Assembly (NCBI GenBank): GCA_027067085.1
Contig: JAMOMM010000313.1
Span: forward strand, 1-9,929
Source of the DNA: Hyphomicrobiales bacterium
GTDB taxonomy: Bacteria; Pseudomonadota; Alphaproteobacteria; Rhizobiales; Aestuariivirgaceae
Length of the DNA stretch: 9,929 nt
Direction: 5' to 3'
Part shown: piece by piece, positions 1-7,190 of the stretch
Position numbering within the stretch: the first letter of the stretch is position 1
Layout: the number at the start of each line of letters is the position of its first letter
Notes under the pieces: model-generated
Told to the model about the DNA's origin: nothing
Seen by the model: the letters and a program-made list of their open reading frames with translations, nothing else
Database searches by the model: none
Translations under genes and position numbers: made by a program

Positions 1-21
1 GAAAAAGTCGAATTATCCCGC

Positions 22-2982
22 ATGGCGGCCGATGAGGTCAAAACCACGACTTGCTATATGTGCGCGTGTCGTTGCGGTATTCGCGTTCATCTCAAAGATG
101 GAAAAGTTCGCTACATTGAAGGCAACCCTGAACACCCTGTAAACCAAGGTGTTCTCTGCGCCAAAGGTTCTGCAGGCATTATGAACCATTACTCCCCTGC
201 TCGTTTATCCAAACCATTAAAACGTGTTGGCGAACGTGGGTCTGGTGAGTTTGAAGAAATTGAATGGGACGAAGCATTAGAGCTTGCCACCAAATGGATG
301 GGTAATGCACGCAAAACCGATCCTAAAAAACTTGCCTTCTTTACGGGCCGTGACCAAAGCCAATCTCTAACAGGCTGGTGGGCGACACAATTTGGCACAC
401 CAAACTTTGCGGCGCACGGCGGCTTCTGTTCGGTGAATATGGCTGCTGCCGGCCTTTACACAATTGGCGGCGCATTTTGGGAGTTTGGTGAACCCGACTG
501 GGATTTGACCAAATACTTTATGCTGTTTGGTGTGGCTGAAGATCATGATTCAAACCCCATTAAAATTGGCCTTGGCAAGTTAAAAACCAAGGGCGATGCT
601 AAGTTTGTTTCAGTGAACCCCGTTCGCACAGGCTATTCAGCCATTGCCGATGAATGGGTGGGCATTCGCCCTGGCACTGATGGTTTGTTTATCTTTGCCC
701 TTATCCACGAATTGCTTCGCGCTGAAAAAATCGATTTTGAATACCTTGCTCGTTATACCAATTCTCATTGGTTGGTTTACGATAATCCAGGCAAAGAAAA
801 TGATGGGCTGTTTGTTCGCGATAAAGACGGCAACCCACAGTGCTTTGATTTAAAAACCAAAAAGCTTGTTGATGCATACAGTAAAAAAGCAAAACCTGGT
901 TTTGTTGGTAAACGCTCAACGGGTCGCGGCAAACCAAAAGCACGCCCTGTTTTTGAATTGATTGCTGAACGTTACCTTAGTGATGAATATTCACCTGATG
1001 CGGTGGCTGATAAAGTTGGCCTGAAAGCTGCCGACATCAAACGCATCGCCGCTGAAATTGCCCATGCTGCTTTTGAAGAAGAAATCGAACTCGACATTCC
1101 TTGGGTTGATTGGACGGGCCGCAAACATAAGAGCATGAAAGGTCGCCCTGTTTCTATGCACGCGATGCGCGGTATTTCTGCGCACTCAAATGGTTTTCAC
1201 ACTTGCCGCGCCTTGCACCTGTTGCAAGTGTTGATTGGTTCTGTGGATGTGCCAGGTGGTTTCCGTTATAAATCTCCGTTCCCTAAACACATTCCACCAG
1301 CACCAAAACCGGGCGGTAAAACCCCACAACCAAACACCCCACTGGAAGGTGCGCCCATTGGCAACCCTACTGGCCCAGACGATTTATTGGTTGATGAGAA
1401 CGGCAATCCAACCCGCATCGATAAGGGCTATAGTTGGGAACACCCAATGTCAGCGCACGGGTTAATGCACATGGTGCTTCACAATGCGTGGGCAAAAGAC
1501 CCTTACGGCATTGATGTGTTGTTCATGTATATGGCCAATATGGGCTGGAACTCGTCGATGAATACATCTGAAACGATCAAATATTTGACCGACAAAGATG
1601 AGAACGGCGAATATCGAATTCCGAAATTCATCTACTCAGATGCCTATTATTCTGAAACCGTGGCCTATGCTGATCTGGTGTTACCTGACACGACCTATTT
1701 AGAGCGTTGGGACTGTATTTCACTGCTTGATCGTCCAATTTCTAGTGCGCATGGCCCTGCCGATGCGATCCGCCAACCCGTTGTTAAACCTGACCGTGAT
1801 GTGCGCGCTTTCCAAACCGTCTTGCTTGATCTTGGTGCACGTCTTGGACTGCCAGGCATGGTCAATGATGATGGCAAACCAAAATACCCAAAAGGCTATC
1901 CTGATTATATCGTCAACCATGAACGTGGCCCGGGCCTTGGCCCACTTGCTGGTTGGCGCGAAGGTGGCACCAAGCATGGTCGTGGCAAACCTGATGCTTA
2001 TCAACTTGATGCCTACATTGAAAATGGTTGTTTTTGGCAATATGAATTGCCCGCCAACGAACAATATTACAAACATGCCAATAAAGATTATTTGAAATAC
2101 GCAAATTATATGGGTTGGGTGCCAGACACCAAACCGATTACGTTCCAGCTATATTCAGAGCCGATGCAAAAATTCCGTTTGGCAGCACAAGGCCATGGCA
2201 AAAATCAGCCACCTGAGGAACACCGCGCCCGCGTTGAAGAATACTTTGATCCACTGCCAACATGGTACACACCAATTGAAGAAACCATGGTCGATGATGA
2301 AGAGTTTCCGCTGCACGCTTTAACCCAACGGCCGATGCATATGTATCACTCTTGGGGTGGGCAAAATGCATGGCTTCGCCAGATCACATCGTTCAATAAG
2401 CTTTATATTCATCCCGATACAGCAGCCAAAATGAAGGTTGGCAATGATGATTGGGTATGGATTGCCAGCCATCAAGGCCGTGTCAAAGGACAAGTGAAAC
2501 TTTCAACTGGCACCCAACGCAACACGGTGTGGACGTGGAATGCTATTGCAAAACGCAAAGGCACATGGGGTTTGAAACAAGATGCGGCAGAAGCCAACAA
2601 AGGCTTTCTGCTCAACCATATCATCAGTGAGCTGTTGCCAGAAAAAGGTGGCTATCGCTATTCAAACTCTGATCCTGTGACAGGCCAAGCGGCATGGTTC
2701 GACCTTAAAGTGAATGTTACAAAGTGCTTGCCACATGAAGCGGGTGCAACTGAACCCATGTTTGAGCCAATCAAGCGCCAGCCAAATGCATTCCCAACAC
2801 CTGATATGCTTCAATATGGCAAAGACCTCAAAGGCAAACCACTTGAGGGATCTTTGGGGGGTGGTCAAGCCCCGCTCGAATCATGGGTGGCTAACCGTTA
2901 TGAGAACGCATTGAATATTCGCGGCATCGAACAGTCCCGTGAATCAAATCCGCATGGCAAACGCACGAGTAGAATTAAATGA
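22..2982 (+). CDS. soeA: SoeA-type sulfite dehydrogenase, molybdopterin catalytic subunit (start may lie upstream of the window)
   Basis: Catalytic subunit of the cytoplasmic sulfite dehydrogenase SoeABC, which oxidises sulfite to sulfate at a bis-MGD molybdenum centre (complex iron-sulfur molybdoenzyme family). The N-terminus has the CxxCxxxC...C signature for one [4Fe-4S] cluster (Cys11, 14, 18, 46, with an extra Cys16); the CYMCACRCG form is the one I associate with SoeA. Molybdopterin-binding regions follow to about residue 620, with Cys136 in GGFCSVNMA as a candidate Mo ligand, and a C-terminal dinucleotide-binding domain at about 762-880. There is no Tat signal before the cluster motif, which argues for the cytoplasm and against periplasmic PhsA/PsrA or DmsA. 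The 986 residues fit the family. The ATG at 22 has no visible Shine-Dalgarno and the frame is open to the window's left edge, so the true start may be further upstream. The stop overlaps the soeB start (ATGA). Family call strong; substrate inferred from family and the adjacent sox genes. Confidence 0.88.
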   Translation: MAADEVKTTTCYMCACRCGIRVHLKDGKVRYIEGNPEHPVNQGVLCAKGSAGIMNHYSPARLSKPLKRVGERGSGEFEEIEWDEALELATKWMGNARKTDPKKLAFFTGRDQSQSLTGWWATQFGTPNFAAHGGFCSVNMAAAGLYTIGGAFWEFGEPDWDLTKYFMLFGVAEDHDSNPIKIGLGKLKTKGDAKFVSVNPVRTGYSAIADEWVGIRPGTDGLFIFALIHELLRAEKIDFEYLARYTNSHWLVYDNPGKENDGLFVRDKDGNPQCFDLKTKKLVDAYSKKAKPGFVGKRSTGRGKPKARPVFELIAERYLSDEYSPDAVADKVGLKAADIKRIAAEIAHAAFEEEIELDIPWVDWTGRKHKSMKGRPVSMHAMRGISAHSNGFHTCRALHLLQVLIGSVDVPGGFRYKSPFPKHIPPAPKPGGKTPQPNTPLEGAPIGNPTGPDDLLVDENGNPTRIDKGYSWEHPMSAHGLMHMVLHNAWAKDPYGIDVLFMYMANMGWNSSMNTSETIKYLTDKDENGEYRIPKFIYSDAYYSETVAYADLVLPDTTYLERWDCISLLDRPISSAHGPADAIRQPVVKPDRDVRAFQTVLLDLGARLGLPGMVNDDGKPKYPKGYPDYIVNHERGPGLGPLAGWREGGTKHGRGKPDAYQLDAYIENGCFWQYELPANEQYYKHANKDYLKYANYMGWVPDTKPITFQLYSEPMQKFRLAAQGHGKNQPPEEHRARVEEYFDPLPTWYTPIEETMVDDEEFPLHALTQRPMHMYHSWGGQNAWLRQITSFNKLYIHPDTAAKMKVGNDDWVWIASHQGRVKGQVKLSTGTQRNTVWTWNAIAKRKGTWGLKQDAAEANKGFLLNHIISELLPEKGGYRYSNSDPVTGQAAWFDLKVNVTKCLPHEAGATEPMFEPIKRQPNAFPTPDMLQYGKDLKGKPLEGSLGGGQAPLESWVANRYENALNIRGIEQSRESNPHGKRTSRIK

Positions 2983-3737
2983 CCAGTTTACCTCGCAAAT
3001 CGTCCCGAATTAAACTCGGCCTCGTTATCGATCTTGATATTTGTGTTGGTTGTCAGGCTTGCGCCGTCAACTGCAAAGAGTGGAACACATCTGGCCATTC
3101 GGCACCGCTAACCGATTTGAACCCCTATGGCAAAGGCCAACAAGGGGTTTGGTATAACCGCATTCATTCATTTGAGGCGTTGGACGAAAAAACGGGCGAA
3201 AGCCAAACCATCAACTTCCCGAAATCTTGCCTGCATTGTGAAGATGCCCCATGTGTTACGGTGTGCCCTACGGGGGCTTCTTATAAACGCGAAGAAGATG
3301 GCATTGTTCTGGTCAATGGCGACATTTGCATTGGTTGTAAATTATGTTCGTGGGCCTGTCCTTATGGTGCACGTGAATATGATGAAACAGAAGGTGTGAT
3401 GAAAAAATGTACGCTTTGTGTTGATAAAATTTACAATGAAACCTTATCACCATCCAGCCGCGTGCCAGCTTGTGTTTCAACCTGTCCTGTTGGTGCGCGC
3501 CATTTTGGTGACTTGGGTGATCCTCATTCAGAAATTTCAAACCTTGTAAAAGCACGTGGCGGATTTTCGCTAATGCCAGAACAAGGCACTACGCCAGTTA
3601 ATCAATATCTGCCGCCGCGACCAAAACAACACCAAAAACGAGCAGATCAAAGCCCGCGCGAACTTGAGCATAAAGACACCTCAACTGATGGCGCTGGCTT
3701 ACTGGCGCGTTGGGTTGACAAAGTTCTTTCAGCTTAA
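2979..3737 (+). CDS. soeB: SoeB-type iron-sulfur electron-transfer subunit
   Basis: Electron-transfer subunit carrying electrons from the molybdenum subunit to the membrane anchor. Sixteen cysteines form four ferredoxin-type [4Fe-4S] motifs: Cys22/25/28/32, 84/87/92/96, 117/120/123/127 and 144/147/165/169, the standard arrangement of the DmsB/PsrB/SoeB family. There is no signal peptide, matching a cytoplasmic complex. The residues after about 205 are a charged, proline- and glutamine-rich tail with no motif I recognise. The ATG overlaps the soeA stop by 4 bases, so translation is probably coupled; the upstream Shine-Dalgarno is weak. The family is certain; the name SoeB rests on its partners. 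Confidence 0.88.
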   Translation: MTSLPRKSSRIKLGLVIDLDICVGCQACAVNCKEWNTSGHSAPLTDLNPYGKGQQGVWYNRIHSFEALDEKTGESQTINFPKSCLHCEDAPCVTVCPTGASYKREEDGIVLVNGDICIGCKLCSWACPYGAREYDETEGVMKKCTLCVDKIYNETLSPSSRVPACVSTCPVGARHFGDLGDPHSEISNLVKARGGFSLMPEQGTTPVNQYLPPRPKQHQKRADQSPRELEHKDTSTDGAGLLARWVDKVLSA

Positions 3738-3757
3738 AGCCTATTGGAGTAAATCGT

Positions 3758-4708
3758 ATGCATCCCGCAAAATCCGTCATATTTTTTACAACTGGCTCTG
3801 GTGCTGGTTATGGCATGTTAATTTGGCTGGCCGTGTTATCATTAGTGGGCTTGCAGCCTGCTGACACATTTTATGGCCTCGTTGCTTTTGGCATTGCCTT
3901 TGGTTTGGTTGTTGGAGGTTTGGTCTCTTCAACCTTTCACCTTGGCCGTCCAGAACGGGCATGGCGGGCAATGAGCCAATGGCGCTCATCTTGGTTATCA
4001 CGTGAAGGCATTGCTGCAATTGCCACTTTTGGCCCAACGGGGTTATTTGCTCTGGCGTGGGTTATTTTGAATGAAAACCAAAGCTATTCAGTCGGCCTTG
4101 GCATTATCGGTGCCGTCATGTCACTTATTACGGTCTATTGCACGTCGATGATTTATGGCTCACTCAAAACCGTTCCAGCATGGTTTACTAAATGGACACG
4201 TGTTGCTTACATCACCTTTGCCCTTATGACAGGTGCGGTGCTTTTATGGCTGGTCAGTGTTCTATTTAACTTGCCGCAAGCGCCTATAATTGGTCAGCTT
4301 TCAATGGTCTTTATTGTTTTGGGCTTTGTTGTAAAACTATTTTATTGGCGTAGCGTTGATAACGCACCAGCAACCAGTACGGCCGAATCAGCAACGGGCC
4401 TTGGCAAATTGGGTAAAATTTCTTTGGTGGAAGCACCCCATAGCGAAGACAATTATCTTTTGCAAGAAATGGGTTATCGAGTTGCACGTAAACACTCAAC
4501 CAAATTGCGCAAAATAGCATTGGCTTTGGGGTTTGTTGTTCCGTTCATTTTAATCGCATTAGCGATTTATGGATTCCCCCAATTCCAACTTATCATTGCA
4601 AGTATTGCTGTGTTTAGTGGAATTGTCGGCATTGTTACTGAGCGCTGGTTGTTTTTTGCAGAAGCAAAACACGTCGTAACACTTTATTATGGTGAAAGCG
4701 CAATATAG
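3758..4708 (+). CDS. soeC: SoeC-type membrane anchor (DmsC/NrfD-like), quinone-reactive subunit
   Basis: Integral membrane subunit that should anchor SoeAB to the cytoplasmic face of the inner membrane and pass electrons to quinone. Eight hydrophobic segments can be read at about residues 8-30, 38-60, 84-104, 111-134, 150-171, 177-197, 252-272 and 278-300, as expected for DmsC-type anchors. A conserved-looking STFHLGRPERAWRA stretch (58-71) follows helix 2, a hallmark of this family. A polar loop of about 50 residues (200-250) separates helices 6 and 7. The ATG is preceded by GGAG at 3746-3749 with an 8-base spacer, and the gene starts 20 bases after soeB. It is the last gene before a strong terminator. 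Confidence 0.85.
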   Translation: MHPAKSVIFFTTGSGAGYGMLIWLAVLSLVGLQPADTFYGLVAFGIAFGLVVGGLVSSTFHLGRPERAWRAMSQWRSSWLSREGIAAIATFGPTGLFALAWVILNENQSYSVGLGIIGAVMSLITVYCTSMIYGSLKTVPAWFTKWTRVAYITFALMTGAVLLWLVSVLFNLPQAPIIGQLSMVFIVLGFVVKLFYWRSVDNAPATSTAESATGLGKLGKISLVEAPHSEDNYLLQEMGYRVARKHSTKLRKIALALGFVVPFILIALAIYGFPQFQLIIASIAVFSGIVGIVTERWLFFAEAKHVVTLYYGESAI

Positions 4709-4764
4709 TCGAAACTTCTCTTTTATCGAGACTACGTAAGACCTTAGTCTAGGACAAAACCATC

Positions 4765-4802
4765 AAGGCGGCAGAGTTTGTTAACTTTGCCGCCTTTTCT
4801 TT
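4765..4802 (+). terminator. Rho-independent terminator closing the soeABC operon
   Basis: A 14-base-pair stem (4765-4778 with 4783-4796) closes on a TGTT loop. All positions pair, with one G-U wobble (4774 with 4787), and a T-rich run TTTTCTTT follows. It lies 56 bases after the soeC stop and separates soeABC from the sox operon, so soxX needs its own promoter. Confidence 0.9.
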
Positions 4803-4826
4803 AGCCTACTTTACATATTTTAACAC

Positions 4827-4848
4827 ATTCACACTTGAAAATGTGAAT
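4827..4848. promoter_or_regulatory. Candidate operator: inverted repeat upstream of soxX
   Basis: ATTCACA (4827-4833) and its exact reverse complement TGTGAAT (4842-4848) are separated by 8 bases. The half-sites start ATTC and end GAAT, the outer pattern typical of ArsR-family operators; the sox repressor SoxR of alphaproteobacteria belongs to that family. The candidate -35 box sits between the two arms, as expected for a repressor site. No regulator gene lies in the window, so the binding protein is inferred. Confidence 0.5.
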
Positions 4849-4863
4849 TTCCTGTTGCAGAAT
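4835..4863 (+). promoter_or_regulatory. Candidate sigma-70-type promoter of the soxXYZA operon
   Basis: TTGAAA (4835-4840, one mismatch to TTGACA) is followed after 17 bases by CAGAAT (4858-4863, four of six to TATAAT). It would give a leader of roughly 40 bases before the soxX start. The only gap available for a promoter is between the soeC terminator and soxX, and this is the best match I see by eye there. The -10 match is mediocre. Confidence 0.4.
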
Positions 4864-4898
4864 GATCTAGCTCAATAAAGGGCGAAAATACTTGTTTC

Positions 4899-4905
4899 GG
4901 GAGGG
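4899..4905 (+). promoter_or_regulatory. Ribosome binding site of soxX, supports a GTG start
   Basis: GGGAGGG lies 6 bases before GTG at 4912 and 12 bases before an in-frame GTG at 4918. No ATG lies at a suitable distance in frame, so soxX starts at a GTG; the spacing favours 4912. Confidence 0.75.
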
Positions 4906-4911
4906 TTACAC

Positions 4912-5376
4912 GTGCAGGTGAGAAAAACAACACTCATTGCGGGCGTTCTAGCGGTTACGAGCATGATTGGTGCACAATCAGCTTTTTCTGCTAGCCATAT
5001 GAAAAAATACACCGTTGAAGAGCATGCAATCAATGCATCATTAACAGGCAAAGCAGGTGATGCTGCTAATGGAAGAAAGGTTTCAATTAATCGCAAAAAA
5101 GGCAATTGCCTTGCTTGTCATGTGATTTCAGATATTAAAGAACAACCTTTCCACGGCAATATCGGCCCATCACTTGATGGTGTTGCCAGTCGCTATAAAG
5201 AAGGCGAATTACGCTTGAGAATGGTTGATTCAAAGCAATTCAATGAAGACACAATCATGCCTGCCTTTTACAAAGTCGAAGGTTTGCATCGTTTAAGAAA
5301 ACAATTTAAGGGCAAACCAGTCCTTTCAGCTCAAGAAGTAGAAGACGTTGTCGCCTACTTGTTGACACTAAAATAA
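4912..5376 (+). CDS. soxX: SoxX, monohaem cytochrome c subunit of SoxAX
   Basis: Small c-type cytochrome that pairs with SoxA to oxidatively link thiosulfate to SoxY and passes the electrons on. Residues 1-27 form a Sec signal peptide, probably cut after AFSA. The haem motif CLACH is at 66-70, followed by a GNIGPSLDGVASRY segment typical of SoxX, and TIMPAFYK supplies Met116 as the likely distal haem ligand. The C-terminal LSAQEVEDVVAYLLTLK helix is the usual class I cytochrome c ending. At 154 residues it has normal family length. It starts with GTG (alternative GTG six bases later). First gene of the soxXYZA operon. Confidence 0.93.
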   Translation: MQVRKTTLIAGVLAVTSMIGAQSAFSASHMKKYTVEEHAINASLTGKAGDAANGRKVSINRKKGNCLACHVISDIKEQPFHGNIGPSLDGVASRYKEGELRLRMVDSKQFNEDTIMPAFYKVEGLHRLRKQFKGKPVLSAQEVEDVVAYLLTLK

Positions 5377-5402
5377 TAAACCGAATAATCAGGAGCAAAT
5401 TT

Positions 5403-5873
5403 ATGACCAAATTGAAGGTTGACGTGCTTGATCGTCGCCAATTTGTAATTGCGTCAGGTGCAGGTGCTGCAGCAATCATCGCTGGCTTTTCCAGTGCTGC
5501 GCATGCAACGCCAGAAACGGCCGCAGAATTGATCAAGAAATTGACAAATAGTGCGAAAATTGCAGAAGGCAAAATAAAAATTGATCTGCCAGAAATCGCT
5601 GAAAACGGAAACACTGTTCCCGTTAAGGTTTCTGTCGAGAGTCCAATGACAGCTGATAACTATGTTAAAACAGTCCACTTGGTTTCAGAAGGAAACCCTG
5701 GACCTGAGATATGTAGCTTCCATTTCACACCAATGTCAGGCAACGCCAATGCTGCGACCCGTTTGCGTCTAGCGCGCACACAGAACGTTGTTGGTATTGC
5801 AGAAATGAGCGATGGCACAGTCTATATGTCAAAAACCCAAGTTAAAGTTACCATCGGCGGCTGCGGCGGTTGA
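5403..5873 (+). CDS. soxY: SoxY, sulfur-carrier subunit of SoxYZ
   Basis: Carries the pathway intermediates covalently on a cysteine near the C-terminus. The protein ends in GGCGG, the diagnostic swinging-arm motif, with Cys154 as the carrier residue. The N-terminus has a Tat signal (DRRQFVI, Arg11-Arg12, hydrophobic stretch 18-30, AHA cleavage site at about 35), as SoxY is exported by Tat together with SoxZ. The NPGPEICSFHFTP stretch (98-110) contains a second cysteine, Cys104, where I remember a non-cysteine residue in typical SoxY. AGGAG at 5391-5395 with a 7-base spacer supports the ATG. It starts 26 bases after soxX. Confidence 0.95.
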   Translation: MTKLKVDVLDRRQFVIASGAGAAAIIAGFSSAAHATPETAAELIKKLTNSAKIAEGKIKIDLPEIAENGNTVPVKVSVESPMTADNYVKTVHLVSEGNPGPEICSFHFTPMSGNANAATRLRLARTQNVVGIAEMSDGTVYMSKTQVKVTIGGCGG

Positions 5874-5891
5874 TTTAGGAGATTAAAAAAA

Positions 5892-6215
5892 ATGGCAAAA
5901 GCACGCGTGAAAGCGCCTAAAAAGGCAAAAGCTGGTGACATTGTTACCATCAAAACGCTCGTGACACATAAAATGGAATCTGGTCGTCGTAAAAACAAAA
6001 AAACCGGCAAACTTATTCCACGTCACATCATCGATAAGTTTACTGCTAAATTTAATGGCGAAACTTTTTTCTCATCAGATTGGCACGGGGCTATTTCAGC
6101 TAATCCATATATGTCTTTCTCATTCAAAGCTTCAAAAAGCGGCGAGTTTGAATTTATCTGGCATGATGAAAAAGGCGAAATCACAAGCAAGAAATCAAAA
6201 CTTACAGTTGCTTAA
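5892..6215 (+). CDS. soxZ: SoxZ, partner of SoxY
   Basis: Sulfur-oxidation chelating protein that forms the SoxYZ heterodimer and helps present the SoxY arm to SoxAX and SoxB. Family features are clear: THKMESGRRKNKKTGKLIPR near residues 25-44, then the FNGETFFSSDWHGAISANPY region and a C-terminal FEFIWHDEKG strand. It has 107 residues, normal length, is rich in lysine and contains no cysteine. It has no signal peptide, as usual: it is thought to leave the cell bound to SoxY through Tat. AGGAGA at 5877-5882 precedes the ATG. The gap to soxY is 18 bases. Confidence 0.95.
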   Translation: MAKARVKAPKKAKAGDIVTIKTLVTHKMESGRRKNKKTGKLIPRHIIDKFTAKFNGETFFSSDWHGAISANPYMSFSFKASKSGEFEFIWHDEKGEITSKKSKLTVA

Positions 6216-6227
6216 ATCACCCAACCT

Positions 6228-6234
6228 GGGAGGG
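6228..6234 (+). promoter_or_regulatory. Ribosome binding site that fixes the soxA start
   Basis: GGGAGGG lies just before ATG 6238. The reading frame is open back to 6055 inside soxZ, but only the 6238 start has a Shine-Dalgarno and puts a signal peptide at the N-terminus. Confidence 0.85.
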
Positions 6235-6237
6235 AAC

Positions 6238-7056
6238 ATGGAAAACGAAAAATCAAAACTAGGTTGGAAGCTTTCTTCAATCGCTTTGGGCTCAGTCTTA
6301 ATGATTGGTGCGATGGCGGTAGAAGTTATAGCTAAAGACTGGGGCAAGCACCAAGTTGACAACCGTCGCTCGGGCTATACCTATATGACTGACGAAACGC
6401 GGGCAGTTCAAGATGACGACTTTGAAAACCCTGGCATGCTTTGGGTAGAAAACGGTGAATCTCTTTGGAGTACAGCTGGTGCCAATGGCAAGTCATGTGC
6501 AAGCTGTCATGCAGACCCTGACAAGGATATGAAAGGTGTTTCTGTATCATACCCGCGATATGACAAAAAACTTGGTAAAATTATCACTCTTGAGCAAATG
6601 GTAAACCGTGAGCTTGTTGAAAAAATGGGTGATAAGGCTGAGAAGTTTGATTCCAAGAAAATGTTATCTTTAATGACATTTATTGGCACAAAATCTCGCG
6701 ACATGCCTGTTAACGTCAAAATTGATGGCGATGCGAACCCTTTCTTTGAGAAAGGTAAAGCTTTTTACTATGAGCGTCGTGGCCAACTGGATATGTCATG
6801 TGCCAATTGTCATGAAGACAATCCTGGTAATATGATCCGGGCTAATACTTTGTCTGAAGGTCAAATTAACGGCTTTCCAACTTATCGTTTGAAGTGGCAA
6901 AAACCTGGTTCAGTTCATCGCCGCTTTAAAGGCTGTAACAAGCAGGTTCGTGCAAAACCTTACAAAGCAGGTTCAGATGAATATTCAAATCTGGAATTGT
7001 ACGTAAAATGGCGTGGTCGCGGCCTGCCAGGTGAAACTCCAGCGGTTCGTAACTAA
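6238..7056 (+). CDS. soxA: SoxA, dihaem-type cytochrome c subunit of SoxAX
   Basis: Catalytic subunit of SoxAX, which joins thiosulfate to the SoxY cysteine. Starting at 6238 gives 272 residues with a Sec signal peptide (about 1-32, ending VIA). Two haem motifs are present: CASCH (87-91) and CANCH (188-192). Cys233 in FKGCNKQVRAKP matches the conserved cysteine that ligates the active-site haem and is modified to a persulfide in studied SoxA. The end, GRGLPGETPAVRN, is the usual SoxA C-terminus. After the first haem, the segment LEQMVNRELVEKMG has Glu125 where dihaem SoxA proteins, as I recall, have cysteine (LEQ..N.CR), so the haem-1 axial thiolate seems absent; the protein has only five cysteines. 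Last gene before a terminator, 22 bases after soxZ. Confidence 0.93.
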   Translation: MENEKSKLGWKLSSIALGSVLMIGAMAVEVIAKDWGKHQVDNRRSGYTYMTDETRAVQDDDFENPGMLWVENGESLWSTAGANGKSCASCHADPDKDMKGVSVSYPRYDKKLGKIITLEQMVNRELVEKMGDKAEKFDSKKMLSLMTFIGTKSRDMPVNVKIDGDANPFFEKGKAFYYERRGQLDMSCANCHEDNPGNMIRANTLSEGQINGFPTYRLKWQKPGSVHRRFKGCNKQVRAKPYKAGSDEYSNLELYVKWRGRGLPGETPAVRN

Positions 7057-7081
7057 ACACTGGGTTTTACTTAACAACTTT

Positions 7082-7120
7082 AAAGCCCTGGTTTGTGCAT
7101 GCACAAATTGGGGCTTTTTT
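7082..7120 (+). terminator. Intrinsic terminator between soxA and soxB
   Basis: AAAGCCC (7082-7088) pairs with GGGCTTT (7111-7117). Inside, TTTGTGCATGCACAAA (7092-7107) is a perfect 16-base palindrome. The three bases between the arms on each side (TGG and TTG) can form G-U wobble pairs, giving one long hairpin. A run of six T (7115-7120) follows, so it should stop or reduce transcription from soxXYZA before soxB. Confidence 0.8.
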
Positions 7121-7135
7121 AATCCATTCTTCAGG

Positions 7136-7154
7136 AACACTCTTCAGAAGTGTT
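7136..7154. repeat. Short palindrome in the soxB leader
   Basis: AACACT (7136-7141) and AGTGTT (7149-7154) are exact inverted repeats around the 7-base CTTCAGA. It lies 36 bases before the soxB ATG, after the terminator, and could be an operator or an mRNA hairpin. I see no convincing -35/-10 pair next to it. Confidence 0.4.
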
Positions 7155-7190
7155 GCTCAACAATCGATTAAAAAAACATGAGGAAAAACA

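Noticed and set aside
1720..2104. Open frames of about 60-120 codons on both strands inside soeA
   Set aside because: They lie fully within a well-supported gene, have no ribosome binding site or recognisable domain, and look like by-products of its codon use.
22..4708. Thiosulfate/polysulfide reductase (Phs/Psr) or DMSO reductase (Dms) instead of SoeABC
   Set aside because: The catalytic subunit lacks the Tat signal those enzymes carry, has the SoeA-like CYMCACRCG motif, and the operon sits beside sox genes. The family overlap means substrate still needs biochemical proof.
4709..4764. A possible hairpin between AGACT and AGTCT after soeC
   Set aside because: The arms are only five bases with a long loop; the adjacent 14-base-pair terminator explains the region better.
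6055..6237. A longer soxA reading frame starting at 6055 inside soxZ
   Set aside because: It overlaps most of the second half of soxZ in another frame, has no Shine-Dalgarno and would bury the signal peptide. The ATG at 6238 has GGGAGGG before it and starts directly with a signal peptide.
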